A model generated the notes under the pieces. The model ran no database searches and was not told the origin of the DNA. It saw only the letters and a list, made by a program, of their open reading frames with translations. This document shows positions 47,685 to 58,037 of a DNA stretch of 64,000 bases, one piece after another (positions within the stretch are counted from its first letter, which is position 1; each line of letters begins with the position of its first letter). Origin of the DNA: Hsuehochloa calcarea (lineage: Eukaryota; Streptophyta; Magnoliopsida; Poales; Poaceae). The position numbers and the translations under genes are program-made. The stretch is taken from contig CM070604.1 of assembly GCA_036346395.1 (NCBI GenBank), positions 34,933,662 through 34,997,661 on the forward strand. The letters run 5' to 3'.

Positions 47685-47699
47685 TAAGGGGGGGAGGTT
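47685..47699 (+). other. G5 polypurine tract
   Basis: AAGGGGGGGAGGTT abuts the LTR start TGTAACATCCC. Confidence 0.9.
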
Positions 47700-50600
47700 T
47701 GTAACATCCCAATTTTCAGAGCTTTAAAAATCTTTTAAATATTGGTAGCAAGAAAATTCATCATTTGGATTTATTTGAATATTAATTTAAAAATCTTAAT
47801 ATGGACTTTAAGGACAAATTGATTTAATGTGCTTAATCCCAACATCAACAATTGTCAAAACTATTTTATTTAGATTCTATATGCTTGGATATATTTTATA
47901 GAATTTTCTGGAATTTTTCCCAAGCCATTTCCTATTTTCTAATTGCTATTTGCATTTTCTGGATTTACTTAAAAGAAAAACCAAAAGAAAATCCTTCGGA
48001 ACAGTACTGGGCCGAAGCCCAGCACTATTCCATCGCCTCGGCCCAGCTTCCCACGCGCTCGCTTGCCCCCGCCGTCGGATCAGCGCTGGACGCTTGGATC
48101 TCAGCCCACGCGCGCGCCTCGCCTTCTCTCTCTGACGCGTGGGCCCGCCGAGGTCGTCGTCTCCGACACGGTCTTCTTCCTCTTGCTTCTCGCCTGTCCG
48201 CCATTTTTTCGCCCGAAGGAGCTCGTCCGAAAATTGCGCAACCGCCGCTGATTTCTCGCGCCAACCCCACCAATCTGTAGCCCCAGCTATTCCGTATCCA
48301 TCCCCAACCGATTTAACCTTCAAATCTCGCTCTATCTCCTAAAACCCGGAAGATCCCGAGCGTGATCGAGACGGACTCCAATTAGGGGTTTCCATCTCAA
48401 TCGCTCCCGAGCCCTATATATACACCCAAGGGTTCCCCCTCGTCCTCTGCATCCCATAGCAGCCGCCCCGTCTGATCTCCCGCTCCAGAGCCCCCGCATT
48501 AGCCCAAAATCAAACTTCGCCGCCTCGGTTTTTCGCCGTTGCCGCCGCCGTCGCTGTTCGGTAGTCATCGATCGCCTCCTTGGGCTCGGTGTCGCTCGAG
48601 CCACCTCGGCGCGCTTTCTCATCGCCGAATCCCACTTGCCGCCGTCAGACAAAAGCCGTGACTTCGCCTCCGCTTCTTCTCCACTACGGTCGCGCCGTCA
48701 CTTTCACCTTTGGTAAGGTCGGCACTAGGTGCGCAATAGCGCAAGGATTGCTCTGGTACCCTTGGTCGCCGGCGACTCGCCGCCGATCGCCGGTGATACC
48801 CTTGGTCCCCGCGCGCCGCCGTCGGCCATGACTCGTCAGCGCCGCGTCAGCCTCTCGCGCCTCTCACGCCTCGTGTGCATCGCGTGGCGCCAGATCGCGA
48901 GATCGGCGCATGCACACATGGTCCGGTTCACCGCGCCAGCCTTGCCTCGGCTCGGAGGACCCAGTCCACCGTGAGCCGAGAGGCTGACAGTGGGTCCCAC
49001 CTGTCAGTTTTTAATTTAAATATATTTCTTTTTCCGGAAATTCTCGGCTGACGCAAGCATTGCGCAATAATTCGATTTTCCTTTATAAAATTTATTTCGG
49101 GAAATTCGAGAAAATCCAATTTAGGGTTTAATTGATTTTTCCAATCTTCCAAAGCCCATATCTTTTGCATCCGAACTCCGATTGAGCCCATTCAAATTTG
49201 TAAATTCATATAAAATTTAGATCTATTTATTTATGAATTTTATTTAATTTTTGGAGTTTGTTTTGCCTCTGTTATTTATTTGTTTTGTTTCTTTTGTCTC
49301 GTTTGCGAGTAGACGTCGATACTTCGGGGAATTTTTCAGAAGAAGGAGCACCTCAAGACCAAGACCAATATCTAGATCTATTCCAAGGCAAGTTATACCT
49401 TTGATCATTTTGAACCCAGTTTTCAAAATACTTTGTTTCAATGTATTGCATTCTATTTCAAGTATTTATTTAAATGCTTTTGGGTGTAATTCTTAATCCA
49501 AATTGTTATGTCACCTTGTCTATTGTATGCCATGATCTTTTGTCACCCTAGGTTGATTAATTATTAGTTGGTATTATTGTAGCACCAACGTGGGTTGGTT
49601 AGATACGATTAGACTGCTTAGCCATGCCACGAGTCATCATTTCATGTGAGTTGCAATTATAAACTTGACTAAGTGATTATGGAACTGTGTGATGAATCTG
49701 TGTGTGCTGTGTGCTATTACTCGTTGATGGCATGTGTTGTACTTAATCAACAGGGTGGGAAAAGATTTAGACTGAGGCAAGTGGTGGATTCTGTGTGAAT
49801 GGTGGAGCTGTGTGCTTATTAAACTTTGTGATTTGGGTTAAAACTGGAAGTCTTGCCTTGGTCAATTAAGGACTTAACTTTGTGCGCCATTGAACTGGGC
49901 CTTACTGTACGACCACATGCCTAGTATGGGCTGGGCCTGACTTAGTAAGTTATGGAGTCTTGACATTGACAACTCAGGTTGTATTTAAGCTATGTGATGG
50001 GCTGGAGGTGTGATATGTCACATCGCGGGACGGTTCGCTGCATCCCTGTCCAATGGTGTGTGTCGTTCCAAGGGCTGTGTGTACAAATTGGACGGCAGTA
50101 AAGCACACCAGGAGTGTCATTGTTTGAGATGAAGTCTCTGAAAGGTTTTGTTGTGATCAACTCTGATCCGGTTGGTTTCATCGTGTGGGTAAAGTGTACC
50201 ACCTCTGCAGAGTGTTAAAACCAATCTATTCGAATAGCCGCGTCCTCGGTTATGGACATGCTCGGGAATTTCACACGAGGGGTAGATTTTCATAAAACAA
50301 ATGGGAAGGATCAGCTGTGTGAGATAACTTGTTCAGCTGTGTGAAAGAACTTGATTAGACTATGTGTACTTTGTGAAATCAATTGTTAACTTATTATTGT
50401 CTATTTGTTTTGAATTATGCTTTCAATCTATTATTTGTATTCAATTGCAAATGTTGCATTTCTGCAAAATAACCACAGAAGCCATTTCTTTGGAATAAGC
50501 CATCATGTATAAATGCATTATGTGGTATGACTTGCGAGTACGGTGTGTACTCACTCTTGCTAAACAAATCAACAGAAGTGGAGGAGTCGTCGCCTGCTTT

Positions 50601-50919
50601 TGAAGAAGAGTTCTACGAAGGTTGATCGTTAGGGTCTTGATCCCAGTCAGTTGCCTGTGGTAAATTGATGGGAGCCATCGGAGTTTATTTCGTTTCCGCT
50701 GCAGTTTATTTCTTTATTGTCAGCCTTGCATGGCTTAATAAATGTAAAACTCGACCGTAAGGTCCCAACAGTTATTTGTTACTTAAATGTACTCGTTTAT
50801 TCTTATATTCGTTGTATGGATGTGATATTTCATCAATGTTGACACTGTGTGCACTAGCGTGATCCTGGACTAGTGCAGAATACACAGAGGGTCCAGATTT
50901 GCATATTTGGGTCCCGACA
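47700..50919 (+). repeat. G5 3' LTR (3.2 kb)
   Basis: It starts TGTAACATCCC and ends GGGTCCCGACA next to G3 RNase H. It has an AT-rich start, a GC-rich promoter-leader, an AT-rich stretch and a late part shared with the old LTR at 20260-24562. Only one copy exists. A donor-like TTTG/GTAAGG lies at 48713, and a weaker acceptor candidate (AACAG) at 50571-50575. Confidence 0.88.
48413..48424 (+). promoter_or_regulatory. G5 LTR TATA box
   Basis: CCTATATATACACCC lies about 710 bp into the LTR, after AT-rich U3 and before a pyrimidine-rich leader. A start near 48445-48455 would be expected. Confidence 0.65.
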
Positions 50920-51990
50920 TTTACCATCCTGCATGAGTACACAACCAAGTCCAACTATGGACGCATCTGAATAGATAGTGAATCTCTTCCCAGGCTCAGG
51001 AAGAGTAAGAATTGGAGCAGTCACTAATCTATCTTTCAAAGTGCAAAAACTACGCTCACAAGCATCAGACCACTGGAACCTAGCACCTTTCTGTGTCAAC
51101 TGGGACATCGGTTTAGCAATGGTTGAAAAACCCTCCACAAACCGCCGGTAATAGCCAGCTAAACCTAGAAAACTCCTTACTTCTTTAACATTGGTTGGTC
51201 TCTTCCACTCTACCACTGTCGAAATCTTGCTAGGATCACCTGAAATACCCTTCTGATTAATAACGTGACCCAAAAATCCAACTTCAGAAATCCAGAACTC
51301 ACACTTCTTCAGCTTGGCATAGAATTGATTCTCTCTTAAAGTTTCAAGTACCAACCGCAAATGGTGGGTGTGATCCTCCTCTGACTTGGAATAAATCAAG
51401 ATATCATCTATGAATACCACAACGAAATCATCAAGGTATTGATGCGACATAATCGCTCATGGCTTCCATGAAAATGCAGAGCATTCGTTAGTCCAAAAGA
51501 CATAACTTTATACTCATAATGACCATACCTCGTAGAAAAGCCGTTTCTCAATATCCCGCTCACGAACTCGAATCGATTATATCCCGACTGGAGATCAATC
51601 TTGGAAAATATCTTAGCTCCTTTCAACTGGTCGAAAAGGTCCTCAATGCGAGGCAAAGGATACTTGTTCTTCACAGTCGCCTGATTAAGCGCCCGATAAT
51701 CTATGCACATCGCCACCGCCATCTTTCTTCTTAATAAAAGAACAGCGCTCCCCAAGGCGATCGCTTCTGTTGAATCATACCTTTGGACAGCGAGTCGTCC
51801 AATTGTCTCTTCAATTCTTCCCGAAATGGCCGAGCCAAGCGGTAAGGAGACTTGGACAAAGGCCGAGTTCGGAACAAGATCAATCCGAACTCCACTTTCC
51901 TCACCGGAGGCATTCCAGGGAAGTTCTATAGGAAAGACATCGGAAAACTCCTTCACAACCGGAATCTCCTCAATACGCGCGAAGAATCGG
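50920..51990 (-). pseudogene. G3 reverse transcriptase and partial RNase H
   Basis: Minus-strand frames give CIDYRALNQATVKNKYPLPR, IFSKIDLQSGYNR, FSTRYGHYEYKVMSFGLTNA, then VVVFIDDILIYSKSEEDH, KKCEFWISEVGFLGHVINQK and FLGLAGYYRRFVEGFSTIAK. RNase H begins FTIYSDASIVGLGCVLMQDG and is cut at the G5 LTR. An apparent CTG-to-CG change near SGYNQ shifts the frame. KCEFW is intact here, unlike G2. Confidence 0.9.
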
Positions 51991-52149
51991 TCTTCTCATT
52001 GAGGAACAAAGTAATCCGATGGTCGAAGCACGACGGCTAGGGAATAGATTAGCCAAGATACAAATCTTGAATCGACGGCGCGCTCGAATACCGATTCTTC
52101 ACGGAAGGAGCCAAGAAGGTCACCGTCTTCCGAAACAACAAATCTTGGC

Positions 52150-52480
52150 ACGGTATTGGAATAACCAGTCCATACCCAGAATAACATCGAAGGGTGCCAA
52201 TTGAATAACCATAAGATTCGCAGTGAAAACCTCATCATCAATAAGTATAGAACAACCGGGACAGACGGTAGAGCTAGAAATAAGTCCTCTGGGAGCCGAC
52301 TACCACTGACTCAGAAATAAGCTGAAAACTCAAACCCACTTTTCTAACAAACTCCAAAGACACGAACGAGTAAGTAGCCCCCGAATCAAACAGTACAAAG
52401 GCATCATGCAAATCCACAAGTAAAGTACCTGTCACCACATCAGGACGTCCCAAGGTCTCAGGGGTGGGCATGGCGTAGAC
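52150..52480 (-). pseudogene. G3 aspartic protease
   Basis: VVTGTLLVDLHDAFVLFDSG then ATYSFVSLEFVRKVGLSF shows the DSGA motif. Frames break after VVVGSQR, and DVILGMDWLFQ-like text is readable near 52180. It is homologous to the G2 protease. Confidence 0.82.
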
Positions 52481-53844
52481 CCCCTGATGCACCGGTGCAG
52501 AAGACGCACCGACACTCTGCGATGGAAAGCTGGAAACGCTGCTGGAGGAACAAACGACGGAGGTGCAGATGGTGCGGGATTCCAATAGAACCCTGCAGGA
52601 GGTGCCGGAGTAAAAGCTGCAGGTGGAACCCAAGCTGGAGGATACTGTGGTGCAGGAACTGCTGTCAGAGTCTGAACTGAACCTCTGTGGAAGCTGGAGG
52701 AAGAAGCTGCTGGGACGGTCTCCCATTTGATGATACTAGCCGGATTCTTGCACACACGAGGACTTGTGGCCCTCCAGACCACATCTTTGGCATGTTCCTT
52801 GAAGGAACATTACGAAGCTCGATGCCCGTCACCACACCGAAAACACTTCATGCCCCGACTGGGGCGGGGACGCAATCGTAGGCGAAAGATGAAGAACGTG
52901 GCGCCAAGAAGAAGATTGCCATTCTTTGAACCGGACGGGAGTGTTGGTTCTTTGAAACCTCTTAGCGGTGGTCAAAAGACCCACCACCTCCACCGAAACT
53001 CCGCTTCGCCACCGCCAGATCCACGATAACAACAGAACCACTAGCAACATGCCCTTGCGGCGAAGGAGCTCTTTCCAACTCCATCCTCTAGCTCGCTCAA
53101 CCACCGAGCTAAAGTCACGTGAGACTGTTGCTCCCGAATCTGGCGATACTCTGATTGAGGCCCCAGCGAACCTCTTAGCCTTCTCTTTATCATCACTTGC
53201 CACGGTGGGACAAAGCGCACAGTTATTAAATCCGCCTCATACTCGAGATCTGACATTTTCCTTGCACAAAGGTCGGGAGTGATTGCTCCATCTTCTCGAT
53301 GAAGGAGTCGAGGATAAAGCGTGACTGAACCTCTCCACAAATACCTCCCAAGTAACAAGACCTGTCTTTGGAGTCCGGAAGACAGGACTCCTTCCCACCA
53401 GATGTCGGCTGGCCCTTGGTGAAAGGCCACAAATCGCGCCTTCTGCGCGGATGCGACTCTAAGGCTCCAAATCGGCGCTCCATGTACCTCAACCATCCGC
53501 ACTGAACGGTGTACTGCTCCGTCAAAAGTGTCCAGACGGCGACATCCACTCACGGAGGCTCATCCTAGCCTCGGGTGGAGCGATGGCGACAACGTGTTCC
53601 GCCACGTGTGCGGCGGCCGCGAGATGGCCGCCGCAATTGTTGGCGGAGTTGTTGATTCTCCCGATTAGGTTACGAATGAGATCACCGTTGCGGCGGTGGC
53701 TCGAGAACCGAGGCGCGGTGAGGCAATCTCCTCGATGCAGCACCACCAACCCTTGAGCGAAGACGATGTAGTCTGCCGGACGCGGCCACGACCACCACTA
53801 CGGGTCGGTGGACGACCACGACCACGGCCTCTACCTCTTGCCAT
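52481..53844 (-). pseudogene. G3 gag
   Basis: The ATG at 53844 opens with MARGR followed by a Gly/Arg-rich stretch, as in G2. Shifted frames give RMSLREWMS, AFHQGPADIWWEGVLSS, and SFIEKMEQSLPTFVQGK, the core gag domain, then HEVFSVW near 52835, the remnant of CFRCG. The linker to protease is Pro/Ala/Ser-rich. More indels than in G2, often at CAG or CTG. Confidence 0.8.
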
Positions 53845-54010
53845 CTAAAAACAACACAACAGAACGAAAATCAAATACTTAGCTCAACGAACTGATAAAC
53901 AAAATAAATGGGGACATAACCAAGCAATTGCGGAAAAACAATGGTTTACCCAACCCTTCCTATTGTGCACAGTGTGTCATTTTAATATTATTACCACGGA
54001 CCTGAAGCCC

Positions 54011-54022
54011 GCTCTGATACCA
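54011..54022 (-). other. G3 primer-binding site (tRNA Met-i)
   Basis: The minus strand reads TGGTATCAGAGCGGGC, two bases inside the 5' LTR. Confidence 0.92.
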
Positions 54023-54024
54023 AC

Positions 54025-56171
54025 TGTAACACCCTGACTATAAGGAAGTCAAGATGTCACCTACATCCACTACTCTTCAATTGAATAACATCAAAACGCA
54101 TGATAAGATGAAGCAAGTATTAAGATTATACGGAAACAAATATTCATCATCAAGTTTTAATCAACGAAATGGAAGTAAACAATTCAGAAAGATAAGGTAA
54201 ACAAGGCCATGATGGCTTATTACAATGCAACACAAGTCATAATTAACGACATTAAAAGTCCTCAAATTGTTTGATATATGGTAGTGAGTGCAACGTGATG
54301 AACTACCCTCTACAAGATCAATCTTCCTTGTCATTACCTAAATAAGACAATAAAGCAAGAATGAGCCAAAGACTCAGCAAGCAACTGTATATAACAACCA
54401 AACATACTATGAACAATATATCACAATCCTAATTGGAACATTTACTGAAAACGGATTTATGAATGGATGAAGTGGAATGGTGCATTGAAGGAAATGGACA
54501 TATTTCAAAGATATACCAGATAGCGAGTGAATCACCGTCGGTGTTCACTTAGAGTAATCGTATGAAGAACGTTTCATACGATCGTCCAACGTGGCCCACA
54601 TTGGAATGGTGGACTCACGTAACGTGGCCCACATTGGAATGGTGGACTCACGTACCCATACTGGAATTGATGGGATTTCCAAGTGCCCATACTGGAATTG
54701 ATGGGTCTTACAAAAGTAATGTATGCATGTCATGATGAGATCCCATGTCAATATTGAATAGTACTCATAAATGAAAAGAACACATGGCATTCATCTACAA
54801 ATACGAACAAATATAATCATTCATTCACGCATCATACATGGCATCAATCTTAGAATACAAATTACTTGCCTGCCGCGCTGCAACGGGTTAGGAGGTAATT
54901 GAGATACCCCTCCACTCACCGCTTCACCGCCTACAATATAAAATAATCGAAATGAGGGCAAACTACTATGGCAATGCTACACGTGTCCTCCCTCAATCTC
55001 TAGTCAAACTAACCAAATAAAAGTTCAATTTGATCAATTTACCCAAACATTTCAATTATCCCTAATCTGGCAGTTTTACTAGAAAATTCACCAATAAAAA
55101 ACCGTAAGTCCAAAAGACCTGAAACTAGTGCTCAAATTTTCTTAACTTAACTGGCTACAAAACTCTAGTTGATGGTAAACTCTAATTCGGCCAATACAGA
55201 GGTCTAACCATCCAATGAAAAAACTTTAACTGCAGTCTGCCCAGAATTCAGAACAGCCCTAAAGAAAAGGCTCTAACTTTTAAACCACTGATCCAAATAC
55301 AGTTATTTTTATCAGCCTGGAAATATGGTGAAATTATCTTCATAAACCTAGTTGGGTGGCCGACCTGATTCTGACTCTAACTAGATCAAAACCTAGGTGC
55401 AACCGACTATACCCAACATTTCTGACAGACAGACCAGTACGTAGTAAAACAGTCATAACTTTTAATCTACTAGGCGAAAATTCGTGATCCAGGTGCCAAA
55501 AGAAAGCTAATGAAATAAGGAACAAATCTCTAGAAGGCGAAGACATCCAATTCTGCCTCTAAGACACCCAAAACCGAGTTACAACATTCTGTACCGAATC
55601 AATCTACTGACAAAGATTAAGCGATACTACCAAAATCATTGAATCGACAACTCTAACGCAATCAAACAGCGATGGGGTCTCTCGTTACCCTTGTAGACCC
55701 GAAGAACGACGAGGATCAACTTCCCGAAGACGTTTCCTCTCCTTCTTTGGCCGGCCCCAACTCCACGATCCCGAGTGGATTGCAAACGCCCGGCGGAGGA
55801 AGAAACGAAGGTGTACACGTGGAAGACCGGGGGGTGCAACTCCGGGGATCACCAATGGCAGCCACCAATGGGGAGGAGGCGCCTAGGAGGAGGGGAGGTG
55901 CCGAGTGGGGGAGGAAATGGGGCCGGCTCCAAGGGGGAGGAGGGGCGGCTCAAGGGGAGGAAGGGGAGGCACTAGGGTTTGGGGGGGAAGTGGTGCCCCC
56001 CCTTTGGCCGGCCCCTACATGGGCCGGCCCCACTTGGGCCACAGGTCGCGAATGCGCCCCGGGTTGCTAACAATAACGTATACCCCGACGATTGGAATTT
56101 TCCGACGAAAACAATTTCTTTTACTCTCTCCGACCTCTTTCTTTTTACCGAACCGTTTTCGGAGTATTACA
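54025..56171 (-). repeat. G3 5' LTR
   Basis: The 2147-bp copy is nearly identical to 40111-42250. Visible differences are homopolymer lengths in the GC-rich part and changes such as ACCGGTAT to ACCAGAT near 54520. The duplicated hairpin units lie at about 54585-54710. Confidence 0.92.
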
Positions 56172-57308
56172 CCAATATAATCAACAGGATCAAACCGACA
56201 ATAAAACTATTCAGCCAGCTTACAGCTTTACTAGGCAGTAGTACGAGAAAAATCATAATTAAAGATCTATAACTCAGAATGACGTGAAACCAGTGCTCAA
56301 TGAAACTTAATGCATATAACTACAAAACTCTTGTTGACGGAGTTCTTTGATTTGGCCAAAACAGTTGGCTAAACTGCAGTTGAAAACAACTGACAGATAT
56401 CTGTCCAGAATACAGAACAGCAGTAAAGAAAATGATGTAACTTTCATTATACTGATCCAATGGAGGTGATATTTATCAACTTGGAAATATTATTGAAAGG
56501 GCTACAATAACCTATTTGGGTGGAAGTTCTGAATCTCAAGCTAACAGGGTCAAACTGAAAGAACAAACCGACAGTTCCATCTCGCTAGACATACAAAATA
56601 GTGCGCAAATAAAAAATCATATCTCCTAAACCATAAGGCGTAATCTCGTGATCTCAGTGGCCATGGAAATATAAAAAATGTGGTTACAATTCTCTAGGAG
56701 GGAAGAATCTCCAGATCGGCCTCTAAGAGGCCAAAACCGGGCGCACAATAACCTGTACAGGTTCTGGAATTTCTACTACAGCATGTCGGTTTACTCCAAA
56801 CAATCAATCCTTCCTCCAAATAGTATCAAACAACGATGTAATCTCTTCGTTACCCTTGAAGATCCACAAATAGCATGCACTTGGGGAAGACGATCTACCT
56901 TCTCCTCACCCTCTTCTTCCTCTCCTCCTCCACTTGGCCAGTCAACGAACGCGATACGCCGCCCGGGGACAGCAACGAGAGGAATCGGCCGGAGCACTCG
57001 ACGTCGGGGGAGGAGGATCACCACCACCAGGGAGGGGCAGCAGTGGGGGAGGCGCCAATCTGGAGGGGAGGCCGGCGGCTTGGAGGTGGGTAGAGGAGGA
57101 GTGGCGGCTAGGGTTTGGGGGGAGGCTCCCCCACCTTTTTGGCCGGCTCCCCCCTTCCCTCTTGGGCCTTCTGGGTCACGGCCCGCGGCCCAGGTTGGCG
57201 AAGAAAAGCAGAAAATCCCCCCACTGAATTGGAAATTCCGAGTTTGCATTTGTCTTTTTGGCCCTCCAGCTTCTTTCTATTTACCGAATTCTATTCCGGA
57301 GTATTACA

Positions 57309-58037
57309 CCTATCCAAACTCGTTTGTTCCAACCCGTTAAGTGTGTAACCCGTTAGGTTCATGTGTAATCGGTTGTGACTCAGAAACCCTTTTTCGACCA
57401 CAACTCGTTAGTGGTTCCTAGCAGGACATAACGATTCTCGAATACACATAAATTATATCAGATAAACCTTAATGCAATATGATCTACGAGTAGGTCCTTA
57501 TCACTTATGACTAGCTCGTATCTCTATACAACCAGTTTATATTTAGTCTTGACCAGTTCAGAACTCCTTACGACTATTTTATGACCGTTAGTCATCATGT
57601 TCGACCAGTCTACGACCAGTTCGTATCTCCATACGACTAGTTCACATCTGTTCGAACAGTACGACCCGCTCGTGTATTCTCCTTTTACCACACGATATCA
57701 AGTTGAACTCTATGTGAGATAATTTATCATCCATGGACGGTTCAATACTTTCCCGATCAAGTGACAGATAACTACATGTAGTCGACTCTTCGACCACTAG
57801 TGGCATGACCATGTACTTGAATTATCTGACCACATCGAGCGACCCAGAGATACCTCTCCTATTATGTTAGGAGGGGCAAATCTCATATCTGACCAATCAC
57901 ATTCCTCCGCATGTTTCATAGCAAACCCGAAAGTTACATTTACAACTACCCAGTTACGAAGTAGTGTTTGACAACTCTAAAGTACACTATTACACATGTA
58001 GAAAACCATGTTGATCTCAGGTCTAAGGAATATACAT
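57309..58037. other. Unassigned DNA with degenerate ACGAC(C/T)AGTTCG words
   Basis: From 57500 to 57680, words such as GACCAGTTCGTATCTC and ACGACTAGTTCACATCTG recur at irregular 30-50 bp spacing. It is the continuation of the DNA left of 39110. No coding domain. Confidence 0.35.

Larger units (their letters stand above)
43370..50919 (+). mobile_element. Gypsy G5, 5'-truncated, nested in G3 (+)
   Basis: Plus-strand gag, protease, RT, RNase H and integrase text is followed by a purine tract and one LTR (47700-50919). No 5' LTR or primer site exists: the sequence passes from G3 integrase straight into gag text. Compared with G2, about 0.8 kb of G3 between RNase H (LMQDGK) and integrase (LPRTQRGK) is absent at the site. 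A deletion therefore took the 5' end of G5 and adjacent G3. The lineage is that of G1 (long LTR, FMRTRPPTF gag). Confidence 0.88.
40111..56171 (-). mobile_element. Gypsy G3 chromovirus (-), TSD CCAAT
   Basis: LTRs at 40111-42250 and 54025-56171 run TGTAACACCCTGAC to GGAGTATTACA. CCAAT flanks both ends (40106-40110, 56172-56176). The interior carries gag, protease, RT and part of integrase with the chromodomain end, but is interrupted by G5 (43370-50919), with loss of the RNase H to integrase junction. The LTRs are almost the same, so the insertion is young. Confidence 0.94.
39115..57308 (-). mobile_element. Solo gypsy LTR split by G3, TSD CCTAT
   Basis: The left part, 39115-40110, starts TGTAACACCCTGGC, and the right part, 56177-57308, ends CGGAGTATTACA. 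CCTAT flanks it at 39110-39114 and 57309-57313. Removing G3 and one CCAAT restores an LTR of about 2.1 kb without interior. Its GC-rich part near 56900-57190 precedes a KGK-free leader in sense orientation and shares the hairpin block (39645-39815). Confidence 0.9.

Noticed and set aside
50854..50919. C-terminal tail of the G3 RT/RNase H frame
   Set aside because: It is G5 LTR sequence read antisense after the junction.
47700..50919. Envelope-like gene downstream of G5 integrase
   Set aside because: The interval is a complete LTR with TG/CA ends and a preceding purine tract. No transmembrane or signal-peptide frame is seen.
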